Source: Alteromonas gilva (GTDB lineage: Bacteria; Pseudomonadota; Gammaproteobacteria; Enterobacterales; Alteromonadaceae). Taken from it: 64,000 bases of DNA. Numbering within the stretch: the stretch's first letter is position 1; every line of letters begins with the position of its first letter. The notes beneath the pieces are model-generated. The model searched no databases and was not told where the DNA came from. It was given only the letters and a program-made list of their open reading frames with translations. The position numbers and the translations under genes were made by a program. The stretch covers positions 310,001-374,000 of the forward strand of contig NZ_JAQQXP010000003.1 of the NCBI RefSeq assembly GCF_028595265.1, written 5' to 3'. Below are positions 25,185 through 33,763 of this stretch, piece after piece.

Positions 25185-26936
25185 CTAGTGATGGGCGTCG
25201 TGGTTCATGTCTTGTGACATGTCCATGACCGGCTCTGCAGGTGATTCGATGTGGGTTATCACAAAGTCATCACCGCGGATTTCAAACGTAAAGCGGATCG
25301 ATTGACCGGGGGTTAACGCCGGTGTCGATGCGGCGGGCACAGGGTTCGCCAGCGCCTCACTCAGCACAAAGTCCATGGTGGCCGGTCCACGCCCCCATTT
25401 TTCGATAGGCCCGCGGGAAATGTTAATGATGTTACTGTTTGCCATGACTTCATTAATCACGCCCTCTACGGTGGCTGACTGCGCTGATGACTGAATGCTG
25501 TCGCGGTCAATATCAGTTATCCGCGCCATGCCATCAGTGCGGGTTAACTCGGCTCTGAGGGTCATGCCGGCAGATAACTCACTGCTATCAATGCTGTCTG
25601 CCAGGGCGAAATCCATGGTCATTGCCGGCCAGTTCCATGCGTCGACCGGCGGGTGTTGCGCCGTAACGGTACCGGCGCTGGTATCCACCGCGTCGACAGT
25701 CACGGTCAGCCATTGAGAATCGTCCGTTGCAGAGGGGGTGATGCGGTCTAAATCGGCGTCAATGGCACTTTCAGAATCTATCAGGAATAAGCCATTGGTT
25801 ACGACCTCGTCGCCGGCTGACAGGCCAGCGGTGATTTCTGCAAACTCTGGTGTTAATCGTCCAACAGTGACGCTGGCCGAACGATACTTGCCATCGCCCA
25901 GGGCCAATACTACCCGGGTGTTAGAGGCCGTGCGAATTAATGCTGAGCGGGGAACGCTCAGCACAGGTTGCCCGGTGCTGGTGGCAAACCGCACGGCAGC
26001 GAACATATCCGGCTTTAGCATAGAATCGCTGTTGGCCAGCGCCAGACGCACTTTAAGCGTTCGGGTGCGGGCATTGAGCTGCGGGTAGATAAAGTCGACC
26101 CTGGCGGTAAGCTGCCGCTCAGGATATGCCGAAACGGAAACATTGACTTCATCGCCTTCACTGATCGCTGAGGCAAAACGTTGCGGCACATCAGCGTGAA
26201 GCCAGACATCTTCGAGGCTGGCAATTTCCATCATGGTGGTGCCCGGCTGCACGTAAAATCCAGGACGAACATTAAGGTTCGTCACAAAGCCAGTTTGCGG
26301 TGCCTTGAATGCCACCCGCTGCATGACCTGCTCTTTGCTATTAAGTTGCTCAATCAGTGCGTCAGGAAATTGCAATGCGCTTAACCGCGTTCTGGCAGCA
26401 TTGATTAATGACTGGCTGCCGCGCGCTCTGGCGAGCAGATATTCTTCCTGCGCATTCACCAGTTCAGGTGAATACAAGGTATAGAGGGTGTCGCCGCGGG
26501 TAACCGCCTGGCCATCGTTGGTGATTGCCAGTGTTTCTATCCAGCCGCTAACCCTGGGGTGAATGTGTATAAGTTTATCCTCGGCAAGCTCAATAACACC
26601 GGTTGCGCTAATCGATTGTGTGAGAGGGCGGTGCTCAGCGCGGCTGGTTGTCACCCCCAGACTTTGCTCGATTGCCGCAGACACCGATACCGTTCCCGGC
26701 AATTGAGAGGCGTCAGACTGGTTGGCATATACCGGCACTAAATCCATTCCCATTGGCGATTTACCCGGCTTATCACGACGAAAGCTCGCATCCATTGGGG
26801 CAACCCAGTAGAGAATTTCATCCTCACTGGCAGCGGCGCTTTGTGCCGGTGCGGATGGCTGGGCAGCCGGCAGCAGCCAATAACCGGCCGCAAGGCCGCC
26901 TATCAGGGTAATAATCGGTAGAATAAAACGACTCAT
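25185..26936 (-). CDS. cusB: CusB-type membrane fusion protein with two fused CusF-like domains
   Basis: 583 residues, much longer than E. coli CusB (about 407). Order: membrane anchor (1-24), heavy-metal-binding domain YWVAPMDASFRRDKPGKS followed by PMGMDLVP (about 43-70), the periplasmic adaptor core (about 85-400), then two CusF-like beta-barrels (about 407-477 and 488-565) and a His/Met tail (MDMSQDMNHDAHH). The first barrel keeps the CusF Cu(I) site with exact spacing: H428, W436, M439, M441. The second (KWGRGPATMDF) has lost this set. It bridges CusA to CusC and delivers metal to CusA; the tail domains replace a separate CusF. Its start overlaps the cusC stop (ATGA). Confidence 0.92.
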   Translation of the reverse strand: MSRFILPIITLIGGLAAGYWLLPAAQPSAPAQSAAASEDEILYWVAPMDASFRRDKPGKSPMGMDLVPVYANQSDASQLPGTVSVSAAIEQSLGVTTSRAEHRPLTQSISATGVIELAEDKLIHIHPRVSGWIETLAITNDGQAVTRGDTLYTLYSPELVNAQEEYLLARARGSQSLINAARTRLSALQFPDALIEQLNSKEQVMQRVAFKAPQTGFVTNLNVRPGFYVQPGTTMMEIASLEDVWLHADVPQRFASAISEGDEVNVSVSAYPERQLTARVDFIYPQLNARTRTLKVRLALANSDSMLKPDMFAAVRFATSTGQPVLSVPRSALIRTASNTRVVLALGDGKYRSASVTVGRLTPEFAEITAGLSAGDEVVTNGLFLIDSESAIDADLDRITPSATDDSQWLTVTVDAVDTSAGTVTAQHPPVDAWNWPAMTMDFALADSIDSSELSAGMTLRAELTRTDGMARITDIDRDSIQSSAQSATVEGVINEVMANSNIINISRGPIEKWGRGPATMDFVLSEALANPVPAASTPALTPGQSIRFTFEIRGDDFVITHIESPAEPVMDMSQDMNHDAHH

Positions 26937-28258
26937 AGTGCGGCCCCTGTGTCATTGATGGTGGGTGAAAGATAAAAGTCCAAATCGCTCATTAGTGTGG
27001 CCATATCGCCTTGTAAAGAAAGCAGCTTCATGCGGTCATCAATGAGCGCTAACTGGCTTTGCAAAACATCCGAAAAGTCGCCGTTGGCGCTGGTATAAGC
27101 ATTAAGTGCGGCGTCATAGTGTTGCTGACGCAATGGCAGCAGCTCATACTGATAGCGCTCAAGGCGGGAATGCAAAATGGGATAGCGAGCGTACAGCTGT
27201 CTTACCTTGCTTAAAAGTTGCTGAATCACAAGCCTCTTTTCGGTTTCCAGACTGGCGGTGGATGAAATGGTTGCGCTCAGCGCTGCGTTTTTGACGCGCC
27301 GGGAAAAAAGCGGGATGTCAACGCTCACGCCCAGCGATAAAAAATCGGCACGCGACATATTATCGGGATCGTCCTGGCGGTAGGCGTAGCTGGCATTGAC
27401 TTCCCATTGCGGCTCAAAGGATTCAGCGACCTGCTGCTGTTTGATTTTTTGCACGTCAATATCGGCATTCTGCGCCATCACCTGCGGATGTTGCAGCAGG
27501 CGCTCAATCAGGTGCTGCTGCGTTGGTTGGGCCAAAGACTGGGCAATGTATTCCTCTAACCACTGATGATCTGCCGGGCCAGGCGCAGAATGAGAAAGTT
27601 GTGCCAGCATCGATTCGGGTAACCAATTACTCAGGCTGGCAATGGCCGCCTGCTGTTTTGCCTGCACCGACTCAAGGCGATCGGCTAATTCTGTCAGTAA
27701 TAACTCCATACTGAGCACGTTATACTGGCTGGCGCCGGATGAGCTGGCGTAGCTATTTTCGATGGCGCTGGTGAGTTGTTCAAGCAGCGTGGATTGTTGC
27801 CGGATTAAACTGGCACTGCGCTGTAACACAATGAGATTGATCCACACCCGCGTGATATCGCGACTCACTTCGGCGGCACGTTGGGCCCGCAGCGCCGGCT
27901 GCCTGGTGGCACTAGCTTGCAGCGCTTGTTGTTGCAGGGCAACAGAGTTGCCGCGCGGCAGTCGCTGACTCACGCCTACTTTAAGCTGCGTCATGGCTTG
28001 CTCATTTAAGGCAAAGCCATCGCTGGGAACATTGACCAAACCCAGTGACACGCGCGGATCCGGCAGGGGCTGCACGGCGTCACGCTGAGCACGTATCGCT
28101 TGCTCGTTTTGACGGCTTTGTTGCAGGGCAAAGTCGTGGGCCAGTGCAGCCTCAATGAGTTGAGGTAGTTGTGGTTTGGCCGGCGTTGCGCCTGCCAGAT
28201 TAACCGACCAACAAAGGCTAATTATACCCGCCAAACAGGTAATTGAAGGTAGCTTCAT
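26933..28258 (-). CDS. cusC: CusC-type outer-membrane efflux protein (TolC superfamily)
   Basis: 441 residues with a signal peptide ending near ATPAKPQ. Outer-membrane factor of the tripartite Cus efflux system: trimeric channel with a long periplasmic alpha-barrel. The sequence is rich in Gln/Leu/Ala coiled-coil heptads in two halves (about 30-230 and 240-425). There is a structural repeat: LPDPRVSLGLVNVP in the first half and a beta strand FEPQWEVNASYAYRQDD in the second. It overlaps cusB by four bases. It follows a small Cys/His-rich gene by 72 bp. No lipobox Cys is seen, unlike E. coli CusC. Confidence 0.88.
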   Translation of the reverse strand: MKLPSITCLAGIISLCWSVNLAGATPAKPQLPQLIEAALAHDFALQQSRQNEQAIRAQRDAVQPLPDPRVSLGLVNVPSDGFALNEQAMTQLKVGVSQRLPRGNSVALQQQALQASATRQPALRAQRAAEVSRDITRVWINLIVLQRSASLIRQQSTLLEQLTSAIENSYASSSGASQYNVLSMELLLTELADRLESVQAKQQAAIASLSNWLPESMLAQLSHSAPGPADHQWLEEYIAQSLAQPTQQHLIERLLQHPQVMAQNADIDVQKIKQQQVAESFEPQWEVNASYAYRQDDPDNMSRADFLSLGVSVDIPLFSRRVKNAALSATISSTASLETEKRLVIQQLLSKVRQLYARYPILHSRLERYQYELLPLRQQHYDAALNAYTSANGDFSDVLQSQLALIDDRMKLLSLQGDMATLMSDLDFYLSPTINDTGAAL

Positions 28259-28330
28259 ACGTGCTCCGAATCATCATAATTTGGGTGTAATACACCCGCT
28301 TTCAGGCCGTCAGGCCCGCTTTAATCAGGT

Positions 28331-28747
28331 TTAGATGATGCGTGTTATCGGAGGGCGAAATAATGACGTATTATGGCCACGTACCGCCATGGACTGGCGG
28401 CCGGTAATGGCCTTGCTGATGACAGGCCCGGCAGCATTTGAAGTAACTACAGGCAGGTAGATGTTGATTTGCGAACTGTTGTGATCACACTGACAGCCTG
28501 CGGACTGACAGGATAACTCAGTACAAGCAGCGTGATCGGAGGCACTGTCCTGACAGCAACTATGTGTTGTGGCCTCTGTGGTGTGGCTGGCATTGTTTTG
28601 CTGGTGCATCATGCAATCAGCCTTGGTGGCATGCTCAGGCTGTGTTTGCATGGTTACAGGCATAGTCATCGCCGCCGTTTGCCCGGATACAGGCAGCAGC
28701 GTCACTATGCATAACAATACGTAACAAAACAGTCGTTTCACCAACAC
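28331..28747 (-). CDS. Small periplasmic Cys/His/Met-rich protein heading the cus operon
   Basis: 138 residues; GTG at 28747 (or the in-frame GTG at 28741) is the best start. A signal peptide (VKRLFCYVLLCIVTLLPVSG) is followed by a metal-ligand-rich middle: MTMPVTM, ADCMMHQQ, HSCCQD, HAACTELSC and CQCDH (about residues 27-90), then a plain C-terminal tail ending PPITRII. This resembles CopL- or DUF2946-like copper-induced periplasmic proteins, but I cannot assign a family firmly. Position as first gene before cusC, cusB and cusA suggests copper or silver binding, sensing or buffering in the periplasm. Confidence 0.7.
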   Translation of the reverse strand: MLVKRLFCYVLLCIVTLLPVSGQTAAMTMPVTMQTQPEHATKADCMMHQQNNASHTTEATTHSCCQDSASDHAACTELSCQSAGCQCDHNSSQINIYLPVVTSNAAGPVISKAITGRQSMAVRGHNTSLFRPPITRII

Positions 28748-28780
28748 ATTCTCATATCAAACGTAACCAATCACTAAAGT

Positions 28781-28786
28781 AGTATA
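28781..28786 (-). promoter_or_regulatory. Candidate -10 box of the cus operon
   Basis: TATACT on the minus strand about 35 bp upstream of the GTG start of the first gene, with only a poor -35 (TTCACT) 17 bases further up. A weak -35 with a good -10 would be consistent with activator control by a metal regulator, but no operator for CusR or CueR was recognised. Confidence 0.4.
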
Positions 28787-28863
28787 CGGTAATCAGACCC
28801 GACAGTGAACTGAGAACTTTCAGGGCAAGCTTAATAACAGGTCAATAGCAGGTCGTTACAATA

Positions 28864-28890
28864 AAAACGCCGGTGATGACCGGCGTTTTT
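28864..28890. terminator. Intrinsic terminator of the dipeptidase gene, possibly bidirectional
   Basis: Perfect 11-bp stem AAAAACGCCGG / CCGGCGTTTTT with loop TGATGA. The A-run on one side and T-run on the other allow function in both directions. It separates the dipeptidase gene end from the cus operon promoter region. Confidence 0.87.
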
Positions 28891-28951
28891 TATGTGCGAA
28901 GTATGTTGCCATTGCATTTTATTGATGGGCTAGCGCAATGCCCTTGGTGGG

Positions 28952-30163
28952 CTAGTGCGTTGCGGCGTAGGCTTCAACCTCAGACCATACGCGCAAAAAG
29001 TTTTCGCCCAGCAATTTTGCAATACTGGCTTCGTCGTAGCCCCGGTCTAACAAGCCCTGAACCAGGGAGGGGTATGACGACACATCTTTTAAGCCGATGG
29101 GCAGGGAATCGCCTACGCCATCGTAGTCTGAGCCTATCCCTACATGGTCGATACCTATTAAGCCGACAACATGGTCGATATGATCAAGTACATCTGCCAG
29201 GGTGGAGTACGGATAAGGGTTTTCACGGCTGTACGTCTCGGCAAAGTTTGCCGCTTCATCACTGTCGGCGCCAAACTCCTTAATGATGGCATTTTGCTGT
29301 TTGGTGCGGTTATCACTCCACATACGGGCTTCTTTGGTAACAAAACCTGAACCAAAGTTAATCATGACCACACCGCCGTTTTCACCCAGTTTGGTTAACA
29401 TCGCATCGGTCATATTGCGCTCGAACCCCGGCGTAAAGGTTCGCAGTGAGGAGTGGGAGGCGATAACCGGCGTCTTGGTCAGCTCGATGACCTGATAAAA
29501 CGCATCGTCTGAGACGTGGGAAATATCAATTAACATACCGATGTTATTCATTTCCGTGACCAGCTCTTTACCAAAATCACTTAAACCATTCCACTTACGG
29601 CGAATATCGTAAGATGAATCGCTAATGTGGTTGGCACGTGAGTGGGCCAGCGTAATATAGCGAATACCCCTTTCAAAGAAGATTTCCAGGTTTGCCATAT
29701 CGCCTTGAATCGGTGAGCCGTTTTCCATACCCATAGGAAGAGAAATCAGACCGGCAGCAAACTGGTTACGCACATCAGCAGGGCTTTTAGCAATCGCAAA
29801 TTTGTCGGGAGCGCGGGCAACGATTGCCTCAACAGAGTCGATGAGCGTGTGCGCCAGCTGGGTTGACTCGGGAGAATTATCTAAACTGGCTGGTACGTAT
29901 ACCGACATAAAGGGCGCATTTAAGCCGCCGCTTACTGCCCGGGGATAATCAAAATCACCACCGTCAGTGGCTTTGGTTACATCCACCCACTTGTTGTGCA
30001 CGCGGTAAGGTACATCAATGTGGCCATCCACAATAATATAGCGCTGGGCGATATCCTGTGCAACGGTGAGGCCTTTAGGGGGCGTCGGTTGTGATGACGT
30101 AGACTGACAACCGCTAAGTAAAGCCAGTGCGGTAAAAGTGCCCGTAATGAGGGTGTGTTTCAT
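28952..30163 (-). CDS. M19 family membrane dipeptidase (lipoprotein)
   Basis: 403 residues. Signal peptide with lipobox LLSGCQS (Cys19) predicts a periplasm-facing lipoprotein. Renal-dipeptidase fold with binuclear zinc: first ligands in IVDGHIDVPYRV (His, Asp), the bridging Glu in LPMGMENGSPIQ, His residues in TLAHSRANHISDS and VIASHSSLRTFTPGFERNMTD, and an Asp in HVGIGSDYDGVGD. It hydrolyses dipeptides, possibly including D-amino-acid or cell-wall-derived ones. Single gene with its own terminator. Confidence 0.9.
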   Translation of the reverse strand: MKHTLITGTFTALALLSGCQSTSSQPTPPKGLTVAQDIAQRYIIVDGHIDVPYRVHNKWVDVTKATDGGDFDYPRAVSGGLNAPFMSVYVPASLDNSPESTQLAHTLIDSVEAIVARAPDKFAIAKSPADVRNQFAAGLISLPMGMENGSPIQGDMANLEIFFERGIRYITLAHSRANHISDSSYDIRRKWNGLSDFGKELVTEMNNIGMLIDISHVSDDAFYQVIELTKTPVIASHSSLRTFTPGFERNMTDAMLTKLGENGGVVMINFGSGFVTKEARMWSDNRTKQQNAIIKEFGADSDEAANFAETYSRENPYPYSTLADVLDHIDHVVGLIGIDHVGIGSDYDGVGDSLPIGLKDVSSYPSLVQGLLDRGYDEASIAKLLGENFLRVWSEVEAYAATH

Positions 30164-30696
30164 GGTGTTAATCCCTGTTGTTTATTATTTATTGCTGAGT
30201 GGTTTCACGGCAAACCATGCCGGCCATAACGGCTGTTTGGGTAATCTTTATCATAAAACCTATCACGATTTTAAACATTACTCACGCGCTGAAAGCGCTT
30301 GCCCAACATGTTTCAAGGTGCGCCCGGTAAATTGCTGATATAGCACACAATGCAACCTGTGTAGACGGGGTTTCGGCCAGACGCTGTAAATGTATGTCAA
30401 AGCTATGCAGTAACGCGCCTATCCCTTCAAACCGACCTTACGCCTACTTTATCACTGTTGTTGGTGGTTGGTTAAGATTGACCGGGCACGGCTGGACGAG
30501 GCTAGCTAAATACGACATACTGGCCGCCGGCTGTTTGGCATTTGACCGCTTACGCGGTTTTTTAATGGGGCGTCAGGGGCGAGATTATTGCCTGTCCCTT
30601 GAAATTACCTGCCAGCACCCTATTAATTAATGACACTGGGAGGGGGGATTAATACAACCCATCCCCAAAACTTAAAATTGAATTGAGATAGTACTT
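30164..30696. other. 533-bp intergenic region between dipeptidase and sapC-like genes
   Basis: No credible protein gene. It holds the divergent promoters. On the plus strand a small intrinsic-terminator-like hairpin lies at 30545-30563, well before sapC. A TTGACC hexamer occurs at 30478-30483 but has no good -10 at proper spacing. GGGG...CCCC pairing is possible around 30640-30666 in the sapC leader. GAGAT precedes the ATG at 30697. Confidence 0.4.
30545..30563 (+). terminator. Small terminator-like hairpin upstream of sapC
   Basis: ACCGC-TTAC-GCGGT followed by five more T residues (six counting the stem T). It lies about 130 bp before the sapC-like start codon with no recognised gene immediately upstream on this strand, so it may end a short untranslated transcript or act as a leader attenuator. 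Confidence 0.5.
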
Positions 30697-31461
30697 ATGG
30701 CAATGAACTTTGTACCGCTGGATAAAAATAAACATAAAGACCTTAAAGTAGCGGTAGATCCTGCTTTTCCATACGCTAAAAATACGCACCTGGCAGCCGC
30801 ATCAATTCGCGAATTTGCCCAATTAGCCAGTGCGATGCCTTTAGTGATCATTCAGGATCCAAAAACGAACAACCACCACGTGGTAGCGATGTTAGGTATG
30901 GAGCCGGGCAAAAACCTGTTCCTGCAAAATGACAAGTGGGATGCCCCTCATGTGCCAATGAATATCGTTCGTTATCCGTTTGATGTTCGCCCTGACGGTG
31001 AAAAACTGGGTGTTTATGTTGACGAAAACAGTGATTTACTTAAAGACGACGGCCAGCCGTTATTTACCGAAGAAGGTGAACCCACTGAGTTTTTAAATAA
31101 TCGTCAGAGACTGCTGGGTGATTTAGCCAATAGTGAAATGCTGACTCAAAAATTTGTCGCCAAAGTAGTAGAGTTGGAGTTACTTGAATCAATGCAACTT
31201 CGCTTACAATACGCTAACGGCGAAGGTCGCAACGTTGGTGGTATTATGACCATTAACGAGAAGAAGCTGTTCGAACTCTCTGACGAGCAGGTATTAGAAC
31301 TGCATAAAGCCGGTTTCATGGGCGCAATTTATGCACTAATGATGTCGTTAGGCCAATTGAATCGCTTGATTGAGTTGTCGAATAAGTCTGACAATCCTAT
31401 CAAGTCTATGCAGATGGAGCCTGCGCCTGCAGAGCAACCAGAACAAGCACCGGCGCAATAA
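30697..31461 (+). CDS. SapC family protein
   Basis: 254 residues. Matches the SapC family (named after a Campylobacter S-layer-associated gene): MNFVPLDKNKHKDLKV at the N-terminus, VDPAFPYAKNTHLAAASIRE, ASAMPLVIIQD, VAMLGMEPGKNLFL, and NRQRLLGDLANSEMLT-type central motifs. The C-terminus is Pro/Glu/Gln-rich low complexity. No signal peptide. Biochemical role unknown. In many marine gammaproteobacteria sapC lies with TonB receptors, tryptophan halogenases or cupins; here it stands alone, so that context is lost. Confidence 0.85.
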   Translation: MAMNFVPLDKNKHKDLKVAVDPAFPYAKNTHLAAASIREFAQLASAMPLVIIQDPKTNNHHVVAMLGMEPGKNLFLQNDKWDAPHVPMNIVRYPFDVRPDGEKLGVYVDENSDLLKDDGQPLFTEEGEPTEFLNNRQRLLGDLANSEMLTQKFVAKVVELELLESMQLRLQYANGEGRNVGGIMTINEKKLFELSDEQVLELHKAGFMGAIYALMMSLGQLNRLIELSNKSDNPIKSMQMEPAPAEQPEQAPAQ

Positions 31462-31480
31462 GCGCTACGCTTAAGTCATT

Positions 31481-31507
31481 ATAAGGGTGGGCGTCAGCCC
31501 ACCTCTT
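31481..31507 (+). terminator. Hairpin after the sapC-like gene
   Basis: GTGGGC-GTCA-GCCCAC core extended by ATAAG / CTTAT outer pairing. It has only a short T-rich end, and lies 33 bp before the next start codon. Confidence 0.6.
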
Positions 31508-31539
31508 ATATAGCTCCCGCACTACTTACACACCATGCC

Positions 31540-32991
31540 ATGGCAATCACCCTTTCAGATCTCTCAGTAAGACTCACAGACTCCTTTACCGCCGACTTTG
31601 CGCCCCTGCGCCTTGAGCCGGGTGAACATACGGTTATTACCGGTATTAACGGCAGTGGTAAGTCGATACTGGCCGCTGTAATAGCGGGGCAGGGAAAAGT
31701 CGTGCACGGTGAGCGCCACATTGATGGCACCGTAGGCTGGGTAAGTATCGCGCAACAACAAGCCATTGTCGCCGCTGAGCGGCGAAAAGATGATGCCGAC
31801 ATATTAGATATTGTGCCGACACCGAGCTGTGCGCGTGAGATTATACTGCAGGGCATTAATACACCGTCTGAAAAGCAGCACAGTGAAGTGCAGCGGTTAA
31901 GCAAAATTTTTGGTATCCAGCATTTACTGGAGCGTGACTTTATCGCACTCTCTAGTGGCGAAACACGCAAGGTGTTGCTGGTACAGCAGTTATTGGGCAA
32001 ACCCGATTGGCTGGTACTGGATGAGCCCTTTGATGGGTTGGACGCGCAAACGGCCGAACGTTTTTCGATTCTGCTTGATGACATTAAGCAGGATTGCACC
32101 ATTATAATGGTGGTGAATCGCCAGAGCGAAATACCACAGTGGGCGCAACGGCTGCTGTTTTTATCGGCAGGCCAAATTGGCTGGCAAATACGCGCCAGGC
32201 AACTGAACGCTGATGCGCTTCAGCCGCTGCGGCAAATTTTACATATTCAGCAAAACGTTACGTCCTTACCAGAGCAGGATGCAACCAGCAAAGCGCCTGC
32301 GTTATCAGAGCCGAATGCGCCGCTGGTCAGGCTGCGTAGCGGGCGGGTAGCCTGGGGCGATGATATCATTTTTGAAAAGCTCGACTGGACAATTATGCCC
32401 GGCGAGCACTGGCAGGTAACAGGGCCAAATGGCTCAGGTAAAACCTGCCTGCTAACACTCATTACGGGCGATAACCCCCAGTGCTACAGTAACGATCTCA
32501 ATGTGTTTGGTTTTCAACGCGGCAGTGGCGAAAGTATCTGGCAAATCAAACAGCACCTGGGCATTGTGTCTAATAGTCTGCACCTGCAATACCGGGTAAA
32601 TTGTTCGGCCATTGATGTTGTCTGCTCCGGCTTTTACGATAGCATCGGTTTATATCAATCGCCCACCCGGCAGCAACGAACACTCGCCTTACAGTGGCTT
32701 GAAACCATCGCGTTAGCGTCAGAAGCACACAGCCCTTTTCAGTCATTGTCATATGGCGACCAACGATTATTGTTAATTGCCCGTGCGATGGTAAAGCATC
32801 CCAGCCTGCTTATTCTGGATGAACCCTGCAACGGACTCGATGATATCAATCGGCATAAAGTACTGGCGATGATGGAACTGCTGGCCAGAAGCGGCCACAC
32901 CACTTTGCTCTATGTTAACCATCACAGCGAAGACACCATTGCGTCAATCTCGCGATGTCTTGATATGCGCGACTACCGCCCAACGAGCTAA
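31540..32991 (+). CDS. modF: ModF-like tandem ABC ATPase
   Basis: 483 residues with two fused ATP-binding cassettes and no membrane part. First cassette: Walker A ITGINGSGKS, signature LSSGETRK, Walker B WLVLDEPFDGLD. Second: Walker A VTGPNGSGKT, signature LSYGDQRL, Walker B LLILDEPCNGLDD, H-loop VNHHSED. The layout and length are those of E. coli ModF/PhrA, a protein of unclear function encoded with molybdate-uptake genes. No mod genes are nearby here. The ATG at 31540 lacks a clear ribosome site. The gene precedes the mraZ promoter region. Confidence 0.82.
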   Translation: MAITLSDLSVRLTDSFTADFAPLRLEPGEHTVITGINGSGKSILAAVIAGQGKVVHGERHIDGTVGWVSIAQQQAIVAAERRKDDADILDIVPTPSCAREIILQGINTPSEKQHSEVQRLSKIFGIQHLLERDFIALSSGETRKVLLVQQLLGKPDWLVLDEPFDGLDAQTAERFSILLDDIKQDCTIIMVVNRQSEIPQWAQRLLFLSAGQIGWQIRARQLNADALQPLRQILHIQQNVTSLPEQDATSKAPALSEPNAPLVRLRSGRVAWGDDIIFEKLDWTIMPGEHWQVTGPNGSGKTCLLTLITGDNPQCYSNDLNVFGFQRGSGESIWQIKQHLGIVSNSLHLQYRVNCSAIDVVCSGFYDSIGLYQSPTRQQRTLALQWLETIALASEAHSPFQSLSYGDQRLLLIARAMVKHPSLLILDEPCNGLDDINRHKVLAMMELLARSGHTTLLYVNHHSEDTIASISRCLDMRDYRPTS

Positions 32992-33167
32992 TTCAGTGAG
33001 AACTTTTTAGAATTAAATGAAGTAAGCTCCTGCACTTTTAATCTATGAAAGCCTGACCCGTCCATAGCCAATCCATTTTCCTTTACGTAATCAGTCACTT
33101 CGGCTGAACTCTACAGCTGTCTGTTATTGACGACTCTGTCGGGCGTTGCCTGGCTGACTATTTTAGC
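32992..33167. other. Upstream half of the 313-bp gap before mraZ
   Basis: No gene, known RNA motif or strong terminator was recognised between the ModF-like gene and the mraZ promoter. The segment is AT-rich near 33000-33080. Confidence 0.35.
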
Positions 33168-33197
33168 TTGACAGTGGGAAGGAAAGGTACCTAAACT
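33168..33197 (+). promoter_or_regulatory. Candidate promoter of the dcw cluster (Pmra)
   Basis: Consensus -35 TTGACA at 33168-33173 followed, with 18-base spacing, by a -10-like TAAACT at 33192-33197. It lies just upstream of three MraZ-type boxes and about 110 bp before the mraZ ATG. Confidence 0.6.
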
Positions 33198-33203
33198 GTC
33201 AAA

Positions 33204-33228
33204 AGTGGGTAAAAGTGGCAAATAGTGG
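33204..33228 (+). promoter_or_regulatory. Three MraZ-type operator repeats
   Basis: AGTGG occurs at 33204-33208, 33214-33218 and 33224-33228, exactly 10 bp apart, each followed by an A-rich spacer; a further AGTGG is at 33173-33177. This matches the TGGGN direct repeats with helical-turn spacing that MraZ binds to repress its own promoter. Only the first two carry TGGG/TGGC; the third is TGGA. Confidence 0.68.
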
Positions 33229-33304
33229 ATCAAACTATCAACGTTTTGCAGTTCAGATCTCATAAAACACGAATAATAAGATCAAAATACAGAAGGCTAG
33301 GGGA

Positions 33305-33763
33305 ATGTTCCGCGGCGCTAACGCAATCAATCTGGATTCGAAAGGGAGACTGGCTATTCCGACAAAGCATCGGCAGCCCCTTCTGGATGATTGTGCCGGA
33401 CAGCTGATCTGCACGATTGATACCCAACAAAGCTGTTTGCTGCTTTACCCGCTTCCCGAATGGGAAGAGATTGAATTAAAACTCAGTCGATTCTCCAGCA
33501 CCATCGAACAGGAGCGGCGCAAATTAAGACTGCTGCTTGGTTACGCAACTGACTGCGAAATTGATAAAAGCGGTCGCGTTCTTATACCTGTCCCCTTACG
33601 AAATCATGCCAAATTAGACAAAGAAGTGATGCTGGTTGGACAGCTGACCCGCTTTGAAATCTGGGATGCTGCGACCTGGGCACGTCAAATTGATGAAGAT
33701 ATGCAAATTGAGCGCAGTGGCGGATTTGAACTGACCGAACGATTACAGGACTTCGTATTATGA
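33305..33763 (+). CDS. mraZ: Transcriptional regulator MraZ
   Basis: 152 residues, two AbrB-like SpoVT domains. Characteristic repeats: NAINLDSKGRLAIPTKHR at residues 6-23 and CEIDKSGRVLIPVPLR at about 83-98. MraZ forms ring oligomers and binds TGGGN repeats in its own promoter to repress the dcw cluster. An AGGGGA site precedes the ATG. First gene of the cluster; it overlaps rsmH by four bases (ATGA). Confidence 0.96.
   Translation: MFRGANAINLDSKGRLAIPTKHRQPLLDDCAGQLICTIDTQQSCLLLYPLPEWEEIELKLSRFSSTIEQERRKLRLLLGYATDCEIDKSGRVLIPVPLRNHAKLDKEVMLVGQLTRFEIWDAATWARQIDEDMQIERSGGFELTERLQDFVL

Noticed and set aside
30394..30630. 78-codon plus-strand frame before the sapC-like gene
   Set aside because: No ribosome site, no recognisable motif, and it runs through a terminator-like hairpin.
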